The notes beneath the pieces were generated by a model that did no database searches, was not told where the DNA came from, and saw only the letters and a program-made list of their open reading frames with translations. Below, piece after piece: positions 35,704 to 45,530 of a DNA stretch of 64,000 bases (position 1 is the stretch's first letter; every line of letters begins with the position of its first letter). Made by a program: the position numbers and the translations under genes. The stretch spans positions 1 to 64,000 of the forward strand of contig CALYDD020000411.1 in the NCBI GenBank assembly GCA_944472135.2, read 5' to 3'. Source of the stretch: Trichobilharzia regenti (Eukaryota > Platyhelminthes > Trematoda > Strigeidida > Schistosomatidae).

Positions 35704-38700
35704 ACAGATAAGGGAAAGAAAACAATTGGGCAATTCTCTATTGTGACCTATGCAATTTATTGTCGTGTTTTCAGATATGAACTGACGTGTTTTCCATATA
35801 CCAGACAATTATGTCAAACTCATTCAGGCAAACATGAACATGTCAAAATTTTTTACAGGTTTGAACACGAATAGACATCAATTACAGAATCATTTGAAAG
35901 CCCGGAAGAACTATCTGACTGCTTCGTCCCAATTGGGGAATCTTTAGCGGGACGCCCACATTTGAGATCGAAGCTATGATTTTTCTATAAAAAGGCGATC
36001 CTGTAGACCACTTAGCCAATTAGAGGTAATCCAATGGCTCATGAATTCAAACTTTTGCTAATTCTGCCAATACATATGCAGCGCGAACGACAGCCAGTGT
36101 CATAGACTTTATACACGAAGTTACCTGGAGTTCTTGTGAGAAGTCGTAACCATCGGTAACTACTAATTGGGAAAGAGGTCAGTTACTCGCATGCCGACAC
36201 TTGATAATTTGATATTAGCCACTGCGTATATGTGGTGACTATTGATACTTTCTATTGGTATAAATGTCTACCGACATGCGACCTTCAAAGGAGTTCACTT
36301 CGATATGACCTCTAACTAAATATTTTGGTAATCAGTAAAATCAGAGCAATTCTGCTTTTTTAAACTCTATGGGATTATCTTAAGTAATTTCACACTGATC
36401 AGTAAGTTTATTTTCAAGGCAATTGCTGTCGTGGATAAGAATGAAGGTAATATAATTATTAGTACCAAAATTAAAATGTCTGAAACTCAACTGCAGTTGT
36501 ACCTGGACAGCAAAAATATTTCGAAGATAATTCTATGAATTGATGAGTTGCTTTCGACTACATAAATTTAAGGAAACATCCAAATGGATTCATATTATTG
36601 TGAGTTACATTTAAAACTTTTTTTATTCGAAATTCGAAATATGGGTTTTGGGAACATTTTGTTGGCAAGCTGATTTCGTTGATAATGTGGGTGACATCCT
36701 AGAGCCTTCACATTTTCGCGTATCCCATTTTCACGACACATATATCAAATACTTGCTCTACGTTTTCCACTTTGTATGGTGCATTTCTGACCAGCCAATC
36801 TTTGTATTCATATCCGATTTTAGCCTACATACTCCACTAATTGGTGTCATGTAACTGCAGTCAGCTATGGCCTTTCTTCCCACCTGCCCGTCACTGGAGC
36901 ATATAAGGAATAATGTGGAATTGCTATATTGATTTTATCTAATGATTTTTAAAAGAATCAGTCAGGAATTCAACAGTGTTCGTGGAACTGGTCGTTGGAA
37001 GAACATTGGGAGGATAGATGGATGGCATTATCTGATAAAATATAATAACTGAGCATAATATTGGAAGATCGATTCCTCTCAACATCGAAATACCTCTCAT
37101 TTCTTACAATGGCTTGCTGTGGAAAAACCGGAACTTCAGGTGTGTTCATTTCATGGGGAGTAATGTGTCAATTATTTAGTGATTATTGTAAGGTGAATGA
37201 CATCCTACTGGATTGGCAAACCTCAGAATAGTATCTTCTTTTGATCAACACAACGCTGACTCTCCCAGCTATTTCTGCATACTTCCAAAATTCAGATGGC
37301 CGGCCGGTGATAACAATTGGACGAAATAAATTGAATTCACGACCTCCCGAACGTAAAGCTGTTATTCTTCATATAGCGTGACCAAATGAAACATTCGATA
37401 AAAATCATCTCAAATCTATTATATATTTCAATTTCCTTATCAAGCCTACTATGCAGTCAGTGCGGAAGTATGGTAAATGCATTACATTGTGACTTATATG
37501 TGAAGTGGTTTGTTGAGTCTTATCTTCAATAGAGATACAAGAAGTGGCGCTTGGAAATTCATTTGAAATTGTCTTGACTACCTTTCTTTTCATGGTGGAT
37601 ATGAAGAGTAGGCATGGCGTAATCCGCTTTTTATTTTGAATGATAAGTGATGGCTGTGAATTGATGAGAACCTTACCAGTTGAAAGGTGTTTTCATGAGT
37701 AAATCAGTCCTTCAGATTCAACATTTCACATCTATAAATAAACATTATAGTGATGGTCTAATCTCTTCCTCATATTCATTTATGACTAGATGAACACCTG
37801 AAAAACCAAAATGTGATTAAACCGCCAATTCACCACTGACACACCGAAATGAGGTGAGTGTAGACACAAAACTGTGTGCAGTAAATTATGCTTATTCAAT
37901 TTCGTAAAAATTAATATTCCATTTCAACAAGGTTGTATTTAAGAGCATTCGAGGGTGATTGGCATAAACCTGCCATCATAAATGTACGCTGATATGATAC
38001 ACATTCATAGAGCCAATTTATAACAGTCGTAATTGCGGCGATAGTACTTTGTATTTCATGACAAAATTACTCATTCATCTGCATAAGTCTGTGATATTTT
38101 TATGATTAGGTATAGATATTTCAAATGCATTTCAAATAGTTCCCGTAGTTAGTTAGTGTTTAGAGAAATAGTACACGTTCCCCTGTGAAATTCCGATTTA
38201 ATTGACTTCATATACGATTCACTGTTTTTTGGGGAATAGGACAGAGTGAAACAAAGTCATTAGCTGTGTCGTTTCATACACTTTGTGCATCGTTATTTCA
38301 AGAGAGTCTTAAGGACCGTGATACCTGACTGAAATTTATCCATACGTTTTTATTCTATTGTAAGAAAATTACCAAATGTTTGCTGATATCAACACGAAAG
38401 TCTATTCATCTTCACTGAATTATTGTTTCTCCAATAGTTTATCAGCAATTTTGTGACGAATCAAGTGCGGAAGTTGTGTGATGTGATATAGAATCCTTCG
38501 AGACTGGATTGTAAATTTAATCTGCTTGACAAAGAATATAAACTTGCGTTAAATCAGATAAACCTATGGCACACAGTCACTCGGTGTTACTAGACGGCTT
38601 CAACAAATTTCTTGATTTGAAATACTTGTCTCTTGTCTGTTTATAGTGCTGAATTTTACCTTTTGATAAAATGAGACGTCAATACAACTTTCTTCGAAAA

Positions 38701-40221
38701 GAATAACAATGTAGGTCTGTAACTAATTGGCTTCAAGAACTATGCAAGCAAGCACTTTAACAACTGATGAGACGTAATGGTTGACATTCATCAATGATAC
38801 CGTTCAAATTTAAAGGACAATCTCAAGAAAATCACTCATGAAGTAGTGATTGAAGTGTCACTGACAAAATTCAATATCTCTTGTTCCCTCCAACTTCCCT
38901 TGAATAAAGTGACTTTGGAAATACAAAGAAATATATTTTCAAGTAATTGTTAGAAGGACATAATACTGGACGGACAACATATAGTGGGTAATGGGCAGCA
39001 AATTAGTCCTTCAATAAGAATCTTCAAAATCATTCAGCTAAATGGGTTTCAATGATAAAAACCTGGATACGGAAATGGTATTCACCATCCACATCAAAAC
39101 CACAGCTTCTAGGTATCAGGCTTAGTTATGTTTCTGTAAAATGACCTAAGTTCAAGGTGGTTATTAAGGTAGCAATAATGTTGAACCTGATTTGGTGAAG
39201 CGCTTCTTTTGATTTGGTGTGACAAATTTAGTTTGGATATTATACTCGTCAAGGTTGCTTCCCCTTTCAAAATTATTTGCATGAATTTATTCCTGTCAGT
39301 GTTCACTTTTTAAATCATTTTTCAAATCCTCGTTTTTCGATTATGATTACTGATGGAAACTGAGGGCTGAGAATGTGGTTGCCTAACTGCATCACTTAAT
39401 ACGATCAACTTCTTCGAAAACAGCATAATACGATGATGTTGGAATTCATCTTCATTTTATGCGAGTAGTCTCGAAAACTTATTAAGTATTACCACGATGT
39501 ATTTCACCGCTTCATCTGAAAACCATGCCTCCAAGATTTTTGCTTGAAGTAGCTGTTTCTAAAATGTGACGCTCACTTAACGAAAAATTCGAACGTAAAC
39601 ATCTCTTTTAATATCAAGCCTACTCAATCTCCTCAGCATAGGCTATTCCAGAAACGGCATATCAATATTGAATATTGGATTCTTTAGCGTATTAGTGAAG
39701 ATGTATTACGAATTCACTTGGTCATGAAATGTTTGTGAGGTGTTCTGAACATAATGATGCACAATGACTGATTTTGTATCTGCTGTTTGTGAAGGTGGAA
39801 TTGATGACGCTTTACAAATATTTTTCAGATATGAACAGAATGAAAAACTGGCATTTCATTAGTTTTCAATATTTAATGAAAATTTTACGGTTTCCGGCTA
39901 TTTTACAGAACATTTCACACATCTTTATCAGTTATTTCTGAAGGTGTCTGTTTTACCTTTTCACTCAAGTCCTGTGGTTTTTCTGTGTATGCCAGATTCA
40001 ATGAAAAATATCTAAAAATCTACGTGAATTACTCGTTTTTACTATTGAAATTTCAGTTATGCTGTGACTATACAGCATGACCATACAGCAGAATCTTTAA
40101 CCATAATTTCCACCGTTATGGAAAACATACCATTGAGACAACAGCCTTGAGCTGTTTATCTGAGTGAAGTTTCCTAAACCGACATCAATAAACAAGCCAA
40201 GAAAACTATTTAGTAGAGGAC
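35704..40221. other. Palindrome arm, no gene recognised (4.5 kb)
   Basis: Long AT-rich stretch without a recognised mobile element or conserved protein. Small frames at 36,648-36,854, 37,405-37,593 and 39,109-39,306 are identical or differ at one residue from their mirror frames (51,327-51,533, 50,589-50,777 and 48,877-49,074). That reflects near-identity of the DNA and is no proof of coding. No terminal repeats or microsatellite of note. Confidence 0.5.
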
Positions 40222-40226
40222 AAAGG

Positions 40227-40653
40227 TGTTATAACTGTAGGGAATTCAAGGAAGACGTTTTCACCTTGCTCTGTCTGCGCCTGAACTAATCTGCCTATCT
40301 GCTTGTCGTACCTTCCGATTTAGTAAAGCACGCAAATATCAAAAGACAAAGGCTGGACTGTGACTGTGTATTGAAGTGCAACAACGACAAAGAAAGCCAT
40401 GGTATATATACATTTTACAACAATATGGACAGCTAACAGCATTTGAAATAATTGATCTTAATAGCCAATAACAAAGTGCGTGAGAGATGATAATATACCA
40501 TATGTGCGAGATTGCCAGTCAATAACAAAATGTGTGGGAATGATAATATACCATATATGCAAGATTAACAGTCAATACCAAAATGTGTGAGAATGATAAT
40601 ATACCATATATACAAGATTAACAGTCAATACCAAAATATGTGGGATCCTATCA
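40227..40653 (-). repeat. Gypsy 3' LTR (left copy)
   Basis: 427 bp. It holds three tandem units of 53-54 bp (40,466-40,519, 40,520-40,572, 40,573-40,625) plus a partial unit. A purine-rich tract (GGGGAGAGG on the minus strand) lies just inside at about 40,654-40,662, as expected for a polypurine tract. Confidence 0.85.
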
Positions 40654-41289
40654 CCTCTCCCCGTAAACAGTGTAGGACTTGCTTTTTGGATCTATTTGAA
40701 AAGGTTTCGGAGCTCTTCTTTGTCGAGTTGACCTTTGCGTGGTACTGGATAGAGTGTGATCTGTGTGTCTGACACATAACTGTCCTTTTACATTCGTACG
40801 ATAATGCAGCAAGAATGTATCCAAAATTTCTTCTGTTGTTCCCTCCTCCTTCGCTTTTGCATAAGCACGCTTAAAGGTGTCGACGAAACGTTCAGTCTGT
40901 CCATTCGATTGGGGATGATACGGGGGGCTACGAATATGCTGGATGCCAAACAGTTTGCAGCAACCAAGTTTGTCCTGGAAGACGGAAGCGTGCTTTTGAC
41001 GACGGCGTTGCAAGAGAGATTGATCAGATACATCTCCGGGAACAACGTTGTGTGGTGAAGACGAAACATTAGAGCATACTGAATTTAATGGTACATTAAA
41101 GATATGGAGCTTGTCTAACCAGTCAAGACCAAGCAAATTCAAATCATGGTAGTTTGTAACGTAACATACACCATTGAAGTGATGCTCACCAAACTGAACC
41201 TGGCAATTTATCTCACCCACGAGTTTCAGTATATCTCCCAGAGACATTCTTGGCGAAATGCTCGGTTGGCCGAATCTGTGGGCACCCAA
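40651..41289 (-). pseudogene. Gypsy protease end fused to integrase C-terminal half
   Basis: The frame begins within the protease tail ('NLLGLDWLDKL' near 41,100-41,130) and continues to the RT N-terminus ('VFQDKLG'). It then jumps at about 40,955-40,970 straight into the integrase core ('SPPYHPQSNGQTERFV', near 40,880-40,925) and the integrase C-terminus. The jump removes the RT catalytic core and RNase H. It is not the product of a proper start: the reading frame opens with a non-ATG codon and is out of register with the upstream gag-protease frame. Confidence 0.8.
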
Positions 41290-41900
41290 GTTTGCGCCAC
41301 GTAGTTCGGGAAATTACGGTGATATCTGATGCCGTATCCAACTGAAGACGAATACGTTTGCCGTTAATATCTAGTGTTATGTACTTACGTTTGCTGGCGA
41401 ACTCGACTTTGGAAGTTGTGAAAATGGTCTGTACTCGAGGAGATTGTTTCGGCTTGAAACGGCTACTTCTGTTCCTCACCGAAGAATTTTTCTCCGGTGT
41501 ACAGTAACCCTCTTTATGTCCAAAACGGTGACAATTACGGCATTTATGTTTCTTGAAAGGACAGAACTTGACAAAATGCCACGAACCACAGTGCCAGCAC
41601 ACTGAAGGAGGTTTAGCTGAATTCTGAGACTGACGTGCTGTGTGCTTAACGGTGATCGGAGGACTTTTCACTGTGTTAATTGAACCAAATTCAGACGACT
41701 GTCGTTTGCACTCCACCATAGCAGTATCGTGCTTCAAGTTGATTAAACGTAGGCATTCTGCTGTCACCATTTGTAAAGTCATTTTCGGGTCTTGTTCCAC
41801 GAGTGACAGAAGTCGAGTTCGTATGTCAGTATCTTCTGGGTTCTTCAACCCACAAATAAAAATCAAACACTTGAACTGATCTGATGTCATTTCGTGTGGT
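41213..41900 (-). pseudogene. Gypsy Gag C-terminus, zinc knuckles and protease
   Basis: Residues from the second half of Gag are followed by 'CWHCGSWHFVKFC' and 'CRNCHRFGHKEGYC', two CCHC-type knuckles at about 41,515-41,610. An aspartic protease follows with 'LQLDTASDITVISRTTW' (DTA active-site triad, near 41,295-41,345). The frame then ends by a frameshift relative to the 40,651-41,289 frame. It is separated from its N-terminal half by the nested element, but the two parts are in register once the nested element and one TTGAA are discounted. Confidence 0.85.
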
Positions 41901-42088
41901 TTGAATGTAGTAATTTATTGTACTTGTAATATTAGTATTTCGAGATGACGGAATTACAAGAATCCAACCAAAACTCAGAGAGGGCAGCAATCAGGAATTT
42001 GTATTTAGCGGAATTATTATGCAATTCACATAAGAAACATATCAACAGTCAACAGTAAGTATTTTAAACAATACAGAGATAGAAATTG

Positions 42089-43528
42089 TCAATCACCACA
42101 TCCGCCACACCTCGAATATCTCCTCGCGTATTTATAACAATGTCTCGGTTTGCTTGCAAGTAGCTTCGACCTAACTGATTCTGTGATATTATTTTCATCA
42201 GTATTATCTGGACCTATTTCTGAATTATCTACAAAATCAGGATTATTAGCGGAATCAATAATATTATAATTGGAACGACCTACTTCATTTATTGTCACTT
42301 TGTCCAGGTGTCTGTTATGAACTGAGTGATCTTTGATGTCTAATACCTTCACCACTAGATTTCCCATTTTTTGTAGTATAATTCCAACAGAAGGTCTGTA
42401 GTTATTATCTTTGTAATAATGTACATTAGAAGTAGTGGACATCAGATGCTTTTTGAGAATTCGAGGTTTGAAAAGTTTTGCAGGACTTTCACGGGTACTT
42501 GTATGCTCTGCATTCAACAAACTCAGTCTATGCATATGCAGTAATTCCTCAATTTTAATCAGTTGATCTCTCATCTCATTCAGGTCTTTTCGTGTTTTCG
42601 ACAGTTCACATTGTAACTCGGCTACCTCATTTTTGAAAACAGTTGACACTTGTGTTGCCGAACTTGTAGTGGAGGTTTTCATTGGATTAGCTTGAGTATT
42701 TTGAAAGGTTGAAAGACACATTGACTCCATTTTACTAGACAGCTTGGGAGAATTATAAGAATGTTGAGTAACATATGTATTCGAACTTCTGCAAACCGTC
42801 TTGATAAGTCCAACTTTACCAAATTTATGGCACTTAGCACTCCGAAAACGGCAAGTGCTTCGTAGATGTAAGTTTCCACAGGAAAAACACAGTTTAATGT
42901 TTTTGATCTCTCGCTGCATTCTATTACCTGTGGACGGCAGTTTGGATTTATTTCCATGAACACTTGTATTTTCGACTTTAGAAAGCATAACATCAGATAC
43001 TGACGTAGTGGGAGCAGAGTATTCATTATGGACATCTTCATATGTAATACATACATCTTTAGCAGTTTGAAAAGTACAAGAAGGAATCTGAATTAACTCC
43101 TTCTCTAATTTGGGAATGCTGATTCCAGCAATTAGACGATCGCGTAGTTGTGTATGCAGCTGATCTCCAAAATTACACTTTGAGGCTTGAATTTGAAGTT
43201 GAAGAATAAATTCTCGAATCTTCTGGTTGGGAGAACGTACCAGTTTGTTGAAGTGAGCCCTCTCTCTCGTCTCAAATGTAGTCACGTGAAAGTGATTTGT
43301 CAGAAGCTCACGGATCTTGTCATATGACATAGAAATGGGTTTATCTGGAAACGCCAGATTCTTCACCAGGCTATATGCATCAAGCCCAATAGCAGTGATG
43401 AAATGAGCAGGTATTTTGTCATCCCGAACATTCTTGGAAATGCACCACGCATCGAAGCATTCCAAATAACCAGCAATCTCCCGCGGAGACCCATTAATAG
43501 GGAATTTTCCCAGGTTACTTAGCTCCAT
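42089..43528 (-). CDS. Gag-like protein with integrase-tail remnant (nested LTR element)
   Basis: An intact 479-codon frame starts at an ATG 13 bp inside the 5' LTR. Residues about 1-170 resemble Mag-type Gypsy Gag ('YLECFDAWCIS', 'LAFPDKPISMSYDKIRELL', 'RERAHFNKL'). Near residues 210-245 lies a CCHC pair: the first ('CFSCGNLHLRSTC') is intact, but the second has lost a Cys and the His ('CHKFGKVGLIKTVC'). Residues about 300-345 are heptad-like and Glu/Lys-rich, probably a coiled coil. The last 100 residues ('YYKDNNYRPSVGIIL', 'SVHNRHLDKV') look like the C-terminal tail of a Gypsy integrase. This suggests an internal deletion that kept the frame open. The stop lies within the 3' LTR at 42,089. 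Confidence 0.7.
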   Translation of the reverse strand: MELSNLGKFPINGSPREIAGYLECFDAWCISKNVRDDKIPAHFITAIGLDAYSLVKNLAFPDKPISMSYDKIRELLTNHFHVTTFETRERAHFNKLVRSPNQKIREFILQLQIQASKCNFGDQLHTQLRDRLIAGISIPKLEKELIQIPSCTFQTAKDVCITYEDVHNEYSAPTTSVSDVMLSKVENTSVHGNKSKLPSTGNRMQREIKNIKLCFSCGNLHLRSTCRFRSAKCHKFGKVGLIKTVCRSSNTYVTQHSYNSPKLSSKMESMCLSTFQNTQANPMKTSTTSSATQVSTVFKNEVAELQCELSKTRKDLNEMRDQLIKIEELLHMHRLSLLNAEHTSTRESPAKLFKPRILKKHLMSTTSNVHYYKDNNYRPSVGIILQKMGNLVVKVLDIKDHSVHNRHLDKVTINEVGRSNYNIIDSANNPDFVDNSEIGPDNTDENNITESVRSKLLASKPRHCYKYARRYSRCGGCGD

Positions 43529-43541
43529 CGCGACGCCAATT
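43529..43541 (-). other. Probable primer-binding site of nested element
   Basis: The minus strand immediately after the 5' LTR reads AAT then TGGCGTCGCG, a TGG start typical of tRNA primer sites. It abuts the Gag start codon (43,526-43,528) and is similar in its first bases to the TGGCGACGGGG of the host Gypsy element. The tRNA cannot be named by eye. Confidence 0.5.
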
Positions 43542-43741
43542 TGTAGTAATTTATTGTACTTGTAATATTAGTATTTCGAGATGACGGAATTACAAGAATC
43601 CAACCAAAACTCAGAGAGGGCAGCAATCAGGAATTTGTATTTAGCGGAATTATTATGCAATTCACATAAGAAACATATCAACAGTCAACAGTAAGTATTT
43701 TAAACAATACAGAGATAGAAATTGTCAATCACCACATTGAA

Positions 43742-44245
43742 CCATTCACATTCCTTGTTCACTTTGCCAGCGTAAGTCACATAATCATCGGAAGGCATTT
43801 TTGTCAGCTGAAAACATTGATACCGAATATTAAACATGGATGACTGTTCACCAAAGATTTGTGATAAAACGGTGACTGTCTCATCGAATGATAACTCACG
43901 TGGGTTCTTAGGCAGAATGAAGTTAACATATCTGTTGTGCCCAACAGTACCAAGTTTTCTTAGTAACAATCGGACTTTGGCAGCATCATCAAACATGTAG
44001 CATTCAATACGGAAGACGTCTTCGTAACGATTGAACCATGCATCAAATACAAGACCAGATATTGGGTCGTAGTTGAACTCACTGATGGAATTTGAGTTGC
44101 TTTCATATTTGTCAGAATGAGATGTTGATGGAACTTGAATGGACAGCTTCTGAGTGAGAGCTTCGATTAATTTTAGTTGAGCTGCTTCATTCTGAACTTG
44201 CTGCTGCTGCAAGATAGATTTGAGATCGTCCAGAGAGATAGACAT
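43742..44245 (-). pseudogene. Gypsy Gag N-terminal half
   Basis: Starts at the ATG at 44,243-44,245 ('MSISLDDLKSIL'), has a Gln-rich helix ('LQQQQVQNEAAQLKLIEAL') and the Gag core ('FDAWFNRYEDVF', 'KVRLLLRKLG', 'ELSFDETVTVLSQIFGEQ'). It is cut at about residue 168 by the nested element; codons beyond that in the open frame belong to the nested LTR. Confidence 0.85.
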
Positions 44246-44340
44246 TGTAATTGGGTTGTAATTAACACAGTCAAAAATGTTCTATAGCTGCGCTGAACAG
44301 AATAAAAACTGTCGTCGTTTGCTTGCTATAACTGCAATGA

Positions 44341-44408
44341 ATTAAGGTAAAACCCCGTCGCCAATTTGTTATAACTGCACTGAATTAAGGTAAACCCCGT
44401 CGCCAATT
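44341..44408 (-). repeat. Duplicated LTR end and primer-binding region
   Basis: The leader shows two copies of a unit containing 'CCCCGTCGCCAATT' (minus TTGGCGACGGGG) separated by a short piece of LTR start ('TGTTATAACTGCA'). The probable primer-binding site is thus present twice in tandem just inside the 5' LTR. Confidence 0.65.
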
Positions 44409-44728
44409 TGTTATAACTGTAGGGAATTCAAGGAAGACGTTTTCACCTTGCTCTGTCTGCGCCTGAACTAATCTGCCTATCTGCTTGTCGTACCTTCCGA
44501 TTTAGTAAAGCACGCAAATATCAAAAGACAAAGGCTGGACTGTGACTGTGTATTGAAGTGCAACAACGACAATGAAAGCCATGGTATATATACATTTTAC
44601 AACAATATGGACAGCTAACAGCATTTGAAATAATTGATCTTAATAGTCAATAACAAAATGTGTGGGAAAGATAATATACCATATATGCAAGATTAACAGT
44701 CAATACCAAAATATGTGGGATCCTATCA
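44409..44728 (-). repeat. Gypsy 5' LTR (right copy)
   Basis: 320 bp, with a single 53 bp unit (44,648-44,700) where the left LTR has three. The 107 bp length difference between the two LTRs is exactly two units. Confidence 0.85.
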
Positions 44729-45530
44729 AAAGGGAACAAAATATTCTATATGAAGAAAAGAAACTAAACAGTTGCGGATTCAGAAACATCCCAAACATGC
44801 ATTCATAGTGAGATTGGCTTTCGATGAATGTTGAACAGATTCAAACAGTAAATTATATGCATTCTATAGTAGGAGCAATGTTCACCGTCATCTTCACCGC
44901 TACTTCATCTTAATGACAGCCATTGCGGTGTTTGCGCAAGGCGAAACCATATAAAGTATTCATCCGAGTCGAAATACTCTCCCTGTTTACCACAAGGGCG
45001 AAAACGCAGGAAATAGGAGAGAGTAACATTGTTAGCTCTGTGAAATCGAGGCAAAAAATCTGAGCATTTAGAATTTGTAAAAATAAATATTTCAAATATA
45101 TTTTATATGAATATAAATTTCATATATTTTTACAGTTTCAGTTGTATGAAGTTTCAACTTAAACGATGATACTGAAAAAAGCCTATGAAACACACCCTAA
45201 ACATTTGACAAATCTCTCAAAATCATAAGGAGAAAAACCCATCATTCTTATGTCTTAAAAAATCATATTATATCAGTCTTCTTTTTTCAGAGAGAGAGAG
45301 AGAGAGGGATTTAGGCATTTCTATCAAGAACATAAAACATCGATTTGAGAATAGAATTTAGGCATCATGTACTTCTGTAAGTACTACTTTTATTCTCTAT
45401 AAAATCGTTCAATGTATCGCTGTGTTGTATAAAGTAAAATACTTTTGTAGAATGTGGAATCTTCTATTCAGCTTGTTAGCACTTTGTTGTTGTTTCTCCA
45501 TTGTAGAATTCATTCACAGTTTGAAATTGT
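44729..45530 (+). repeat. Innermost left palindrome arm
   Basis: Near-identical mirror of 47,156-47,960. Includes an AG microsatellite (45,289-45,306) mirrored as CT at 47,383-47,401 and differing slightly in length. A 61-codon frame (44,910-45,095) is identical in the mirror (47,595-47,780), but no coding function is evident. Confidence 0.9.

Larger units (their letters stand above)
41906..43736 (-). mobile_element. Nested 1.83 kb non-autonomous LTR retrotransposon
   Basis: 195 bp LTRs at 41,906-42,100 and 43,542-43,736 read as identical along their whole length, start TGTAGTAAT and end CACCACA. They are flanked by the TTGAA target duplication (41,901-41,905 and 43,737-43,741) inside the Gypsy gag. 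Between the LTRs lies one open frame. Identical LTRs and a clean duplication indicate very recent insertion. There is no room for protease, RT or RNase H, so mobilisation must rely on proteins from another element. Confidence 0.9.
40227..44728 (-). mobile_element. Gypsy/Ty3 LTR retrotransposon, internally deleted and interrupted
   Basis: LTRs at 40,227-40,653 and 44,409-44,728 start TGTTATAACTG and end CCTATCA. A 5 bp target duplication AAAGG lies at 40,222-40,226 and 44,729-44,733. The mirror arm has one uninterrupted copy of the site at about 47,955-47,965, proving insertion into the left arm alone. The minus-strand order is gag, CCHC knuckles, protease, start of RT, then directly integrase: most of RT, RNase H and the N-terminal integrase are deleted. 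Gag is split by a second LTR element. Not autonomous. Confidence 0.9.
27241..45530 (+). repeat. Giant palindrome, left arm (visible part)
   Basis: Reverse complement of 47,156-64,000. Mirror pairs have coordinate sums near 92,686 close to the centre, 88,182 outside the left-arm Gypsy insertion, and 91,289-91,293 outside the right-arm Penelope insertion, exactly as those two insertions predict. The outer boundary is beyond the window: the last base (64,000) pairs with about 27,241. Confidence 0.95.

Noticed and set aside
40804..41058. Plus-strand ORF at the Gypsy integrase region
   Set aside because: Antisense shadow of the integrase/protease frame with no motif of its own.
44910..45095. 61-codon ORF identical in both arms (also 47,595-47,780) as a conserved gene
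   Set aside because: Identity is explained by arm near-identity; the non-coding DNA around it is equally conserved and no motif is present.
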